Position numbers and translations under genes: made by a program
Notes under the pieces: generated by a model
What the model was told of the DNA's origin: nothing
Database searches by the model: none
Seen by the model: the letters and a program-made list of their open reading frames with translations, nothing else
From: Hymenobacter swuensis DY53
GTDB lineage: Bacteria > Bacteroidota > Bacteroidia > Cytophagales > Hymenobacteraceae
Length of the DNA: 64,000 nt
Reading direction: 5' to 3'
Assembly (NCBI RefSeq): GCF_000576555.1
Contig: NZ_CP007145.1
Span: 4,734,501-4,798,500 of the forward strand
Part shown: one piece after another, positions 34,348 through 42,929 of the stretch
How the letters are laid out: each line of letters opens with the position of its first letter
How positions within the stretch are numbered: the stretch's first letter is position 1

Positions 34348-35202
34348 ATGAAAAATCACTTCCGGTTTCGTTTCGGCCTGCTGGCAGCTAGCCTTGCGCT
34401 GGGCCTGTCGGCCTGCACTGAAACCAAAACCAAGAATATTCCTGCCCCTACCCCGGTAGTGCCGGTTGCCAACGAAGCCGCCAAGGAATACGGAGAGTAC
34501 ACCGACCTGAAATGGAGCGACGAATTTGATGGCGCGACTCTGGACCAAAGCAAATGGACCAATGAGCTAGGCGGCGGTGGCTGGGGCAACCAAGAGCTGC
34601 AAACCTACACCAGCTCCCCCGACAATTCCTTCGTGCGCGACGGTAAGCTCACCATTCAGGCCCTGCAAACGGGTAACAGCTATACCTCGGCCCGCCTGAT
34701 TACCAAGGGCAAGCAAAGCTTCCAGTACGGCCGCCTCGATATTCGGGCGAAGATTCCGAAGGGCAAGGGCGTATGGCCCGCCATCTGGATGCTGGGCGCT
34801 GACATTGACCAGAACAACTGGCCCAAGTGCGGCGAAATTGATATTATGGAGCTGCGGGGCAGCCGCCCTACGGAGCTACTCTCCACCATGCATTTCGCCA
34901 ATAGCAGCGGCACCCACGAGTACCGGGGCACTACCGAAAAGCTGACAACCGACTTGTCGGCCGATTTCCATACCTACAGTGTGGTGCGTAGCAAAAACAT
35001 GAGCCGCTTCTACCTAGATGGCGCGGCTACCCCCTACTACACCTACACCAGCACCGAAGGTGCACCCTTCCCGTTTAACAACTCTTTTTTCATGATTCTG
35101 AACGTGGCCGTGGGTGGGCTGTTCGATGGCAACCCCGACGGCTCAGCCACCTTCCCGCAACAGATGCAGGTAGACTACGTCCGATATTATCAGTATAAAT
35201 AA
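34348..35202 (+). CDS. GH16 beta-glucanase (laminarinase-like) lipoprotein
   Basis: 284 aa. A lipobox ends LSAC at Cys23. The GH16 domain (about 48-284) contains GEIDIMELRG with catalytic Glu163, Asp165, Glu168; the bulge-containing form of this motif is that of laminarinases. WSDEFDG, WGNQELQTYT and NVAVGG are further family features. It should sit on the cell surface and cut beta-1,3-(1,4)-glucan into pieces for SusCD. It is the last gene of the locus, ended by a hairpin and a perfect palindrome. Confidence 0.94.
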   Translation: MKNHFRFRFGLLAASLALGLSACTETKTKNIPAPTPVVPVANEAAKEYGEYTDLKWSDEFDGATLDQSKWTNELGGGGWGNQELQTYTSSPDNSFVRDGKLTIQALQTGNSYTSARLITKGKQSFQYGRLDIRAKIPKGKGVWPAIWMLGADIDQNNWPKCGEIDIMELRGSRPTELLSTMHFANSSGTHEYRGTTEKLTTDLSADFHTYSVVRSKNMSRFYLDGAATPYYTYTSTEGAPFPFNNSFFMILNVAVGGLFDGNPDGSATFPQQMQVDYVRYYQYK

Positions 35203-35477
35203 GCCAGCGCCACGGCCTGCTTTCGGGGGTGGAAAACGAACCAACAGAGGCCGGGGCTTCCGGGAGTTTTGCTCCGCTGGGCCGGGTGATGGTGGTGCTC
35301 AGTTGTGGTTTTCTGCGTGCTGCCGCACCTAGCAACCGGAAATACACCTGCCAGGAAGAAGGCTCAGCCTAAATCCACCCTTCCTCAGTAATTACTGTGG
35401 ATTACGGGCCTTTCCACAACATCAAATCAGTGTATTTCTAGCCTTCCCTGCTGACTCTCCTTGGTCAGTGGGGTAAT

Positions 35478-35525
35478 ACCGGAGCCGGTCTGCCTGTTAG
35501 GGGTGCAGCCCGGCTCCTGGTTTTT
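35478..35525 (+). terminator. Terminator of the beta-glucan locus
   Basis: The imperfect stem 35478-35493 with 35505-35521 is followed by TTTTT. It lies in the 410-base gap after the GH16 lipoprotein gene; apart from this and the palindrome at 35534-35587, I see nothing else there. Confidence 0.65.
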
Positions 35526-35533
35526 GCCGCGTC

Positions 35534-35587
35534 ATGCACAGAAAAGGCCGGACGAAGCAGCTGCTTCGTCCGGCCTTTTCTGTGCAT
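35534..35587. terminator. Perfect 54-bp palindrome, bidirectional terminator
   Basis: The left half 35534-35560 is the exact reverse complement of 35561-35587, with no spacer. It contains AAAAGG and CCTTTT runs. It lies between convergent genes (GH16 lipoprotein and RlmI-like). Confidence 0.8.
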
Positions 35588-35612
35588 GGCTATTTCATTG
35601 CAGTTGCTGAGC

Positions 35613-36803
35613 TTACTCCACGGCCAACACTAGGCCTTTCAGGTATTCGCCTTCGGGATGGAAGAGGCTCACGGGGTGGTCGGCGGGTTGGGTGAGGCGG
35701 TGCAGGATGCGGGCCGGGCGGCCGGCTTCAATAGCCGCCGCCAGTACCGCGCCTTCAAACAGCTCGGCCGACACTACCTGCGAACAGCTGAAGGTGAACA
35801 GCAGGCCGCCGGGGGCAATCTGCCGAATGCCGGCCGCGTTCAGGCGCTTGTAGCCCATCAGGGCGTTGTGGCGGGCCGAGAGGTGCTTGGCAAATGCCGG
35901 CGGGTCGAGCACGATCAGGTCGTACTGTTCCTGGCTGTTCTTCATGAAGCTGAACACGTCCTCGGCGTAGGCGGCGTGCTTGCTTTCGAGGCCGGTGAGG
36001 GCCGCGTTGCGTTCCGTGAGTTCAATGGCGCGCTTCGAGCTATCCACGGAATGCACCAGCTCGGCTCCGGCCTGCAGGGCGTAGGAGCTGAAGCCGCCGG
36101 TGTAGCAGAACGTGTTGAGCACCCGGCGGCCGGGCGCATAGCGGGCCAGCAGGCTGCGGTTGTCGCGCTGGTCGATGAAGAAGCCGGTTTTCTGGCCCGT
36201 TTCCCAATCCACAGCAAACGGGTGGCCGTTCTCGTGCACCACATGCTCCTGCCCGCTGCCGCCCCCGAACAGGTAGCCGTTCTGAGCCCCCGGGGCAGCC
36301 TTGGCCGGTACCGTCTCAGCACTCTTATCATAGATTGCGCGCAGGCCGGGAATTACGGCCTGCAGAGCCTCGGCAATCAGCGGCCGGGCTTTGTACATGC
36401 CCGCGCTATGCGCCTGCACCACGGCCGTGTCACCGTAGACATCAATAATGAGCCCGGGCACACCGTCGCCCTCGGCGTGGGTGAGACGGTACACATTGGT
36501 GTTGCCGGTGCCCGTCAGGCCCAGGCCCTGGCGCAGCTGGTAGGCATTGCGCAGGCGGGCTTCCCAGAAGGCCGCGTCGGGCAGCTGGGCACCGGCACCA
36601 AAATCAAGCATCCGGACGGCAATGGAGCCGGGGGCATAATGACCCACGCCCAATACCTCACCGTTAGAGGCCTGTACCGTCACGACTTCTCCCTCCACTA
36701 CCTCACCCTGCAGACGGGCAATGGCCCCTGAAAATACCCACGGGTGCCGACGGCGCAGGGACTGGTCTTTTCCGGGTTTGAGGGTGACAATGGCAGAGGT
36801 CAT
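35613..36803 (-). CDS. rlmI: RlmI-like 23S rRNA (cytosine-C5)-methyltransferase
   Basis: 396 aa, RlmI length. An N-terminal PUA domain (about 1-80; RRRHPWVFSGAIARLQG) precedes a SAM-dependent methyltransferase domain with VLNTFCYTGGFSSYAL, DSSKRAIELTERNA and the catalytic-region motif IVLDPPAFAKH. Escherichia coli RlmI makes m5C1962 in 23S rRNA; the exact site here is inferred. A TACCTTTG element lies 26 nt upstream of the ATG. Confidence 0.92.
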   Translation of the reverse strand: MTSAIVTLKPGKDQSLRRRHPWVFSGAIARLQGEVVEGEVVTVQASNGEVLGVGHYAPGSIAVRMLDFGAGAQLPDAAFWEARLRNAYQLRQGLGLTGTGNTNVYRLTHAEGDGVPGLIIDVYGDTAVVQAHSAGMYKARPLIAEALQAVIPGLRAIYDKSAETVPAKAAPGAQNGYLFGGGSGQEHVVHENGHPFAVDWETGQKTGFFIDQRDNRSLLARYAPGRRVLNTFCYTGGFSSYALQAGAELVHSVDSSKRAIELTERNAALTGLESKHAAYAEDVFSFMKNSQEQYDLIVLDPPAFAKHLSARHNALMGYKRLNAAGIRQIAPGGLLFTFSCSQVVSAELFEGAVLAAAIEAGRPARILHRLTQPADHPVSLFHPEGEYLKGLVLAVE

Positions 36804-36829
36804 AGGATGCAGCTTGAAGAATTGGACTG

Positions 36830-36837
36830 CAAAGGTA
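36830..36837 (-). promoter_or_regulatory. -7 promoter element TACCTTTG of rlmI
   Basis: A perfect TAnnTTTG match 26 nt upstream of the rlmI ATG on the minus strand. No clear TTG upstream. Confidence 0.5.
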
Positions 36838-36924
36838 ACCTAACCCGCCGAGGATACTCTGGTCCGCCTATGTCAGCCACATCTCAGCTTCCGGAAACTC
36901 TATCCCGCCTCAGAGCCGCTACGG

Positions 36925-37461
36925 CTAACCAAATGGATCAAGGTACGCAACCAGCACTGCCAGGGCCGCCAGCCCCGCCAGAATAGCCCACACTGGCCCA
37001 CCCCAGATCAGCAGGCCAAGTAGTGCCACCGGCAGCACCACCAAGCCCAGCACGCCCAACACTGTGGTTCCCAGCCCTACTTCCGAGGTTTGTTTTGGTC
37101 CGGCCGCCCGCCGCACACGTTGTGCACTTGACTTTGTCGCCCGGTCTTTTACCTGCGGTACTACAGTGTAGGCCGCTGCCTGCAGAAGCTGCCGACGCAC
37201 CTGCCGGGTTTTTAGCGTTTGTTGCCGCAGTGGTTTCAGTTTGGCTGGCGCGACGGCAGCAGTTACCGGGGCAGCCGTTTGCTCGGCATCTGCCTCGGCG
37301 GCGGCTGCAGCTACGCGCACTGTTACCGGCTGGGCAGCTGGCCTGAATTGGTACGCCGACTGGCTACTACGGCAGCTGGTTACCAGCAACAAAAGCAGCA
37401 TTACCAGTGGGAGGCAGGAAAACAGCCGCGCGCGGCGGGCAGGAGTAGAAGTAGTAGGCAT
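36925..37461 (-). CDS. Small lipoprotein with C-terminal membrane helices, unknown function
   Basis: 178 aa from the ATG at 37461; the longer frame to 37689 overlaps the neighbouring SRPBCC gene. A signal ending LLLLLVTSC|R marks a lipoprotein. The middle is Ala/Lys/Arg-rich and low complexity; the C-terminus has two hydrophobic segments (about 130-172; TTVLGVLGLVVLPVALLGLL). A lipid-anchored protein that re-enters the membrane is unusual, but similar short proteins are annotated as hypothetical in Hymenobacter. Function unknown. Confidence 0.6.
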   Translation of the reverse strand: MPTTSTPARRARLFSCLPLVMLLLLLVTSCRSSQSAYQFRPAAQPVTVRVAAAAAEADAEQTAAPVTAAVAPAKLKPLRQQTLKTRQVRRQLLQAAAYTVVPQVKDRATKSSAQRVRRAAGPKQTSEVGLGTTVLGVLGLVVLPVALLGLLIWGGPVWAILAGLAALAVLVAYLDPFG

Positions 37462-37507
37462 GGGCAGAACCGCAGAGAAGCCGCAAGATACGCGGCCGGA
37501 TGAGCTC

Positions 37508-38014
37508 CTATACGGTGGCCGGACCACCCGCGCTGCCTGCCGGAGCAGTTTCGGAAAGCAACCGCTGGCCCGGCTGTCCGAACCACCGACGATAAATGGG
37601 CCGGCGCCACGCGAATTGCGCCCACATTGCCGGCCACAGCAATCTATCCAGCAGCCCCGAGCCGGCCGTGTATTCCAAGTCCTCCACAATGTACGTGCCG
37701 CCGCCGGGCGCGGGCTGCATCAGGTGGCGGTGCCGCCATTGGCGCAGCGGCGGCGGCAACTGCCGGCCCTCATCCACGAAGTAGTACGTGCCGTCGGGGG
37801 TGGTGCCGTGGTCGGTGATGAGCGAGGTCCAGAGGTAGCGCAGCGGCCCGGCCCCCAGCTCAATGTGCACCTCGTCGCCGCGGTGGCAGCCATCGAAGCG
37901 GCGCAGCCGGAACGGCGGAAACGGCGGAGCCAGAGCCAGAAACAACTCCCGGGTAAAGCCCTGCCACACCTGGGCGGGCGCGGCGGCAACGTGGGTACGG
38001 AGGTAGAGGTGCAT
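37508..38014 (-). CDS. SRPBCC (START-like) ligand-binding protein
   Basis: 168 aa, no signal peptide. The start MHLYLRTHVAAAPAQVWQGF fits the opening strand of SRPBCC/polyketide-cyclase-like folds, and the mid-region YIVEDLEYTAGSGLLDRLLW fits the C-terminal strand-helix. Many Bacteroidota carry such a protein of unknown ligand. It lies in a minus-strand run with a zinc-ribbon protein and a SNF2 helicase upstream. Confidence 0.72.
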   Translation of the reverse strand: MHLYLRTHVAAAPAQVWQGFTRELFLALAPPFPPFRLRRFDGCHRGDEVHIELGAGPLRYLWTSLITDHGTTPDGTYYFVDEGRQLPPPLRQWRHRHLMQPAPGGGTYIVEDLEYTAGSGLLDRLLWPAMWAQFAWRRPIYRRWFGQPGQRLLSETAPAGSAGGPATV

Positions 38015-38066
38015 AACCAGCTAAACTCCGGTCGGCGACCCAGGGTTTTGCCGGAGCCTCGGCCTA

Positions 38067-38273
38067 CTATTTCGGCATGAACCAGTGCAGGTAGCCGCAG
38101 TTGTCGCACTCGTAGCAGATGGCATGCGGGTCGGACCAGTCAGAGGTGAACAGCCCGGCGCGTTCCAGCTTCACCTCGTTGCGGTGGAAGCCCTGGTGCC
38201 CACAGATAACGCACTGCAGCGTGTGGCCCTTTATTTCTACCCGTACGGGTTTTGGCGCGTCGAACAGACCCAT
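38067..38273 (-). CDS. Small zinc-ribbon protein
   Basis: 68 aa. Two CxxC pairs, CVIC at about 21-24 and CDNC at about 56-59, plus another Cys and several His, are arranged as a zinc ribbon. It could bind nucleic acid or protein. It follows the SNF2 helicase by 28 nt on the same strand, probably co-transcribed, which makes a nucleic-acid link plausible but unproven. Confidence 0.72.
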   Translation of the reverse strand: MGLFDAPKPVRVEIKGHTLQCVICGHQGFHRNEVKLERAGLFTSDWSDPHAICYECDNCGYLHWFMPK

Positions 38274-38301
38274 GTAATGTATAAGAGTACGTATATAAAT
38301 A

Positions 38302-41268
38302 TTACCCCAGCAGCTCCTCGATATCCTCCTTGGTGAGGCTCTTGATAATGGCCTCGTCGGTGGTGATGAGGTCGGTGACGAGTTGAATTTTCTTGTTCTG
38401 CAGGGCCAGGATTTTCTCCTCCACCGTGTTCTGGGTGATGAACTTGTAGGTGAATACTGTGCGCTGCTGCCCGATGCGGTGGGCGCGGTCTACGGCCTGG
38501 GCCTCCACGGCCGGGTTCCACCACGGGTCGAGGATAAACACGTAGTCGGCGGCGGTGAGGTTAAGGCCCACGCCGCCCGCTTTCAGGCTGATGAGAAACA
38601 CCCGCAGCTCGTCGGTTTCCTGGAAACGGGCCACTTCCTTGTGCCGGTCCCGGGTATTGCCGTCGAGGTAGGCGTACTCAATCTGCCGCTCATCGAGGGC
38701 CGCCCGTACAATATCCAGATGCTTCACAAACTGACTAAACACCAGCACCTTGTGTCCTTCCGACACCACGCTTTTCACCATCCGGATTACCTCCCGCAGC
38801 TTACCCGACTCGTGCTGGTATTCTTCATCGGCCATGCGGGGATGGTTGGCAATCTGCCGCAGCTTGGTGAGGCCCTGCAGCAGCATAAACTGGGTGCTGG
38901 CCGTGCCGTGCTCCTCAATGCTCTGCAGAATTTTGTTGCGATAAAAGCTCTTGGTTTCCTCGTAGCAATGCTGCTGCTCCTCCGTCATGGGGCAGTAGCT
39001 CAAGTTTTCAATCTTAGCGGGCAGCTCCTTAGCTACCTGGGCCTTGTGCCGACGCAGAATAAAGGGCTTGATGAGAGCGTGCAAACGCTTGGTTTTCGCT
39101 TCATCCTTACCCTTTTCAATGGGCTTGAGGAATTCCTTGCGGAAGAAAGCCTGCGTGCCCAGCAGCCCAGGGTTGATAAACGACATCTGCGACCATAGGT
39201 CCATCGTACTATTTTCTACCGGCGTGCCCGTCAGAATCAGTCGGTGGCGCGAGTGCAGCCCCCGCACCGCCTGTGAAGTAGTGGAGCCCGGGTTCTTGAT
39301 GGCCTGCGACTCGTCCAGAATCACGTAGTCGAATTTGTACGACTTCATCAGTTCCACATCCAGGCGCACAATGCCGTAGCTGGTCAGTACCAAGTCATAA
39401 TCGGCGAACTGCTCCACGTTTTTATCGCGGTATGTGCCCGTATAGATGAGCAGCCGCAGCGCGGGCGTGAATTTGAAGGCCTCCGTCATCCAGTTGTACA
39501 CCAGCGAAGTAGGCATCACCAGCAAGGAAGCCGCCCCCTTGGCCGCGCCGCTTTCCTTGCGTTGCAGCAGCAGCGCCAGTGTCTGGATAGTCTTGCCAAG
39601 CCCCATATCATCGGCCAGACACCCTCCGAAGTGGTAGTCCTGCACGAAGTGAAGCCAGTTGTAACCGGCTTTCTGATAAGGTCGCAGCTCACCCCGGAAC
39701 GAGGCCGGCATGGGCCGATCCTCCACGGCCTCAAACTCGCGCAGCTTCTCCAGCTTGCGCGACATGACTACAGTGGCCAAGTTACCATTCTGCAGGTCTG
39801 ACACCAGAGCCAAGTGGTGTTTGCGCAGGGTCAGTCCGTTATGCTGCTCTTCCGAGAAGGCAAACAGCTCCAGGTACTGCGTAAACCACTCCTCCGGAAT
39901 AATGGCAATCTGCCCGTTCGGCAGCCGAAATTCGTGGCGTTTGTTGAGGATATAGGGCCGCAGCTTGATAAAAGGAATTTCGAATTCGCCGAAGCGCACG
40001 GTGCCATGCACGTCAAACCAGTCGTTGGTTTCCGTGATGCCCACCTGCACCGTTACGGCTCCGATAAAGTAATCCTTGCCCGAAGACGTGCCCTGCTGCA
40101 CTGTAAAGCCCAAGCGCACCAGCTCATCAGCGTGATGGTGCAGCCAGCGGAAGGCGGTGGCTTTTTCCAGCACCGCGCGGCCGTTGCGCACTTCCAGAGC
40201 CCGGTCGTGCAGCTCCGCAATAATTTCCTGTTCCCGGTCGAGGTTGCGGATGAGCCGGTGGAAAATATAGCTATCCTCCTTCTTTTCCAGCTTCACGCAC
40301 ACCCGCTTGTCGTGGGTAGTATGCACGGTATGGTCGCCGTACTGAAAGCTCAGGTCGAAGTGAATATGGTCGGATACGGGCGGCGCGGCAGTAGCCACCG
40401 CCGCACTACTCGTACTCCGGCGTGCCACGGTGGGCCGGGTCGGCGCAACAGCCACCAGACTGGCACGCGGCGCATCCGAAAAGGTAAGCTGCGGCCGGGC
40501 CACATACCGCTCCGAGCGGATGTCGAAGCCCCGGGCATGCACGTCAAACGACTCGACCAGCGGGGCCACAAACCGCTGGAAGTAGCTGTCCTCCACCTGC
40601 CGGGGAATCACAATGAATTTCTTGTTGAGAAAGGGCTTGATCTTTTTGCCATCCACATCGTTGCGGAAGTTGTGGAGCATATCGCCCAGCAGCAGCCAGG
40701 CCGGCTGCTCGCATACAATTACCGCGTTCTTATACTGAAAGTCGAGCTTCTGGCCCTGGTACTGAATGGTGGGAAAATAGTGGGTGCTTTCCTCGTTGCG
40801 GCGGAAGTGAAACAGCACGGACGCGGGTTCCGGGGCCACCCCGATTTCGCGCCACGTAGGTTCCCCATCCTTCCCCATAATGAACACGTACTTGCCCTGG
40901 AGCCGATCCAGGATCTGGCCCATCCGGTCCTGCACGTACTGGCAAATAGCGTCCTGCAGGCCTTTATCGCCTTTCTCGGGGTCGTAAATCTTCAAAAAGA
41001 AGTCGGCCGGGGTAGTCTTTTTCGACCAGAACTCCTTAATCACCACATCCTGCTGGATCTGGTCGGTCAGGGCAATCAACTCAAAATCTGTTTCGTCCAA
41101 GCCGTCGGCAAACTCCGGGGCATTTTTGGCCGATACCGTTTGATGCTGCAGGGTCAGCTGGCCGCGCTGGTTGCGCTGCACCACATAGGACTCAAATAAA
41201 TAGCCCAGATACTCGTGCTCGAGTAGCGAATAAACAATTTGAAATGGCTGAGAAGTAGAGACCTTCAT
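38302..41268 (-). CDS. SNF2-family DEAD/DEAH-box helicase
   Basis: 988 aa from the ATG at 41268. The C-terminal half has the SNF2 motor: motif I DDMGLGKTIQTLAL, motif II DESQAIKN, motif III LTGTPVENS, and motifs V-VI SLKAGGVGLNLTAADYV, then QAVDRAHRIGQ. The N-terminal ~480 residues are an unassigned region typical of the large bacterial Rad54-like proteins. It probably translocates on duplex DNA and affects transcription or repair. Two short zinc/SRPBCC genes follow on the same strand. Confidence 0.93.
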   Translation of the reverse strand: MKVSTSQPFQIVYSLLEHEYLGYLFESYVVQRNQRGQLTLQHQTVSAKNAPEFADGLDETDFELIALTDQIQQDVVIKEFWSKKTTPADFFLKIYDPEKGDKGLQDAICQYVQDRMGQILDRLQGKYVFIMGKDGEPTWREIGVAPEPASVLFHFRRNEESTHYFPTIQYQGQKLDFQYKNAVIVCEQPAWLLLGDMLHNFRNDVDGKKIKPFLNKKFIVIPRQVEDSYFQRFVAPLVESFDVHARGFDIRSERYVARPQLTFSDAPRASLVAVAPTRPTVARRSTSSAAVATAAPPVSDHIHFDLSFQYGDHTVHTTHDKRVCVKLEKKEDSYIFHRLIRNLDREQEIIAELHDRALEVRNGRAVLEKATAFRWLHHHADELVRLGFTVQQGTSSGKDYFIGAVTVQVGITETNDWFDVHGTVRFGEFEIPFIKLRPYILNKRHEFRLPNGQIAIIPEEWFTQYLELFAFSEEQHNGLTLRKHHLALVSDLQNGNLATVVMSRKLEKLREFEAVEDRPMPASFRGELRPYQKAGYNWLHFVQDYHFGGCLADDMGLGKTIQTLALLLQRKESGAAKGAASLLVMPTSLVYNWMTEAFKFTPALRLLIYTGTYRDKNVEQFADYDLVLTSYGIVRLDVELMKSYKFDYVILDESQAIKNPGSTTSQAVRGLHSRHRLILTGTPVENSTMDLWSQMSFINPGLLGTQAFFRKEFLKPIEKGKDEAKTKRLHALIKPFILRRHKAQVAKELPAKIENLSYCPMTEEQQHCYEETKSFYRNKILQSIEEHGTASTQFMLLQGLTKLRQIANHPRMADEEYQHESGKLREVIRMVKSVVSEGHKVLVFSQFVKHLDIVRAALDERQIEYAYLDGNTRDRHKEVARFQETDELRVFLISLKAGGVGLNLTAADYVFILDPWWNPAVEAQAVDRAHRIGQQRTVFTYKFITQNTVEEKILALQNKKIQLVTDLITTDEAIIKSLTKEDIEELLG

Positions 41269-41466
41269 GGTCGGCAACTAAAATGCAGTGTTGAAAGTAG
41301 TAACAAATGCTAAATACTATGTTTTCTACCAAAAATTAAAATTTAATCCAAGAATAATTACATTAAACTGTTAGAACTAGCAAACCAGATGGTCCGATGG
41401 CCCTTTGCAGTCTACGAAGGTAACGGAGTTCCCTTTTCATAGTTATAGTTTCTAGCAAAGAAACAA

Positions 41467-41500
41467 CCGCCCGCCCGGCTTGGTTAAGCTGAGCGGGCGG
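41467..41500 (-). terminator. Terminator after LolC/E-like gene
   Basis: The stem 41467-41480 with 41487-41500 is 14 bp with two imperfect pairs, followed on the minus strand by TTGTTTCTTT. It lies in the 337-base gap upstream of the helicase start. The remainder of the gap is AT-rich, probably the helicase promoter; I found no exact TAnnTTTG. Confidence 0.65.
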
Positions 41501-41605
41501 CTACCGTTTCAATTCGGGACGGAATAGTAGTACCTATTCGGTGCGGAGCGCAAAAATTCCCACTCCGGGACCACCTACTCAGCACTTAGCCAAGTGGTTC
41601 CAAGT

Positions 41606-42835
41606 TTACAGATTTTCGCGAAGGTCGAGGTTCGCTGCATTCAGAGCCGGCCGGATAGACACCGATATGGTAATGAAGATGATGGCAATACCGGTCAGCA
41701 CCACATCGGAAAGCTGCATTTTTACGGGGTAGGAGTCTACTACGCTGGTAGCCATACCCATGCTCACAATGTGAAAGGTTTGCTGCAGCCAGCAGATACC
41801 CACGCCCAGCACCAGCCCGGTAATTGCGCCTACCTGGGCCACAATGGCACCTTCAAGCAGAAATATGTTGCGGATCGTACGCGTACTGGCTCCCATAGCC
41901 ATCAGTACGGCCATGTCCTTGCGCTTATCGATTACCAGCATCGAGAGGGAGAAGAAGATGTTGATACTGGCAATCAGTAGGATAAAGGCAAACGTGATGA
42001 ACACAAACATCTTCTCCACCTTGATAGCCTTCAGCAAGGAAACGTGCTGCTCGTCAGAATCCAGCACTTTGAAGCCGGGGCCGAGCTGCTTTTTAAGCGC
42101 CTTTTTCACGTCGGCAATATCCCGGCCGGGCATGGCTTTTATCTCCAGGGCCGTCCGCCGATTCCCGTATCGTAGCAAATCCTGAGCAAACTGCAGGGGC
42201 ACAAAAACGTAGCTATCGTCAATGTGCTGCTCAATCAGAAAGACCCCGCCGGCCAGAATATTCTGCTCGTTGAACGCCGTTTCGGGGTTCATTGAGAGGG
42301 TTTTCCTGCCCGTATTGCGCGGATACAGCAGGTGCATGGGCGCAAACCGGTTGTCGAGGGTAATGCTGAGCTCATGCTGTACGCCGGCTCCTACCAACGC
42401 ATAGTCCAGCCCGTCGCGGTGCAGCTGATGGCTGCCATCCACAATAGCGGAATCAATGTTGCTCTGGTGGTAGTAGTTGCTGGAAACGCCCTTCATCTTC
42501 ACTACCATCTGCCGGTCGCGGTACTGCAGCAGGGCATTGTCTTCGATTACTTCCGTAACCAGGCCCACGCCCGGCGTACGGCGAATCTGGACCAGCATGG
42601 GGGCCTGCAGCTCAAACGCTTTGCCTTTCACCGCCGAAATCACCAGATCGGGGTCGGATTTGCCGTAGAGGCTGCGTACCAGGTCTTCCAGCCCGTTGAA
42701 CACCGACAGCACAATAATCAGCGCCATCGTTCCCACGGCCACGCCTACCATGGAAATGTTGGAGATGATGCTGATAATGTTGCGCTTCTTCTTCGAGAGA
42801 AAATAACGCCGGGCAATGAGCAAAGGTACGTTCAC
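41606..42835 (-). CDS. LolC/LolE-like ABC transporter permease (FtsX family)
   Basis: 409 aa from a GTG at 42835 (MNVPLLIARRYFLSKKKRNI, the family N-terminus). Four membrane helices: one at about 20-45 (ISMVGVAVGTMALIIVLSVF), a large periplasmic domain at about 50-260, then three C-terminal FtsX helices. It should extract lipoproteins from the inner membrane with LolD, or be a related permease. No ATPase gene is next to it. The order rbfA - methyltransferase - permease suggests a conserved housekeeping cluster. Confidence 0.85.
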   Translation of the reverse strand: MNVPLLIARRYFLSKKKRNIISIISNISMVGVAVGTMALIIVLSVFNGLEDLVRSLYGKSDPDLVISAVKGKAFELQAPMLVQIRRTPGVGLVTEVIEDNALLQYRDRQMVVKMKGVSSNYYHQSNIDSAIVDGSHQLHRDGLDYALVGAGVQHELSITLDNRFAPMHLLYPRNTGRKTLSMNPETAFNEQNILAGGVFLIEQHIDDSYVFVPLQFAQDLLRYGNRRTALEIKAMPGRDIADVKKALKKQLGPGFKVLDSDEQHVSLLKAIKVEKMFVFITFAFILLIASINIFFSLSMLVIDKRKDMAVLMAMGASTRTIRNIFLLEGAIVAQVGAITGLVLGVGICWLQQTFHIVSMGMATSVVDSYPVKMQLSDVVLTGIAIIFITISVSIRPALNAANLDLRENL

Positions 42836-42929
42836 GTGCGGGGCGCGGGGGCGGAGCTAGATGAAAGGCGGAGTGGAGGAATAGGAGCGGAATAATCAGG
42901 AGCAAGATACGCGCCCCAACTGAAAAGGT

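Noticed and set aside
35658..36731. 357-aa plus-strand open frame over rlmI
   Set aside because: Shadow of a well-supported methyltransferase gene; composition is artificial.
39814..41199. 461-aa plus-strand open frame over the SNF2 gene
   Set aside because: Antisense shadow of the helicase N-terminal region.
42821..42828. TACCTTTG match at the start of the LolC/E-like gene
   Set aside because: It falls within the codons of the conserved N-terminus (NVPLLIARRY), so it is a chance coding match rather than a promoter.
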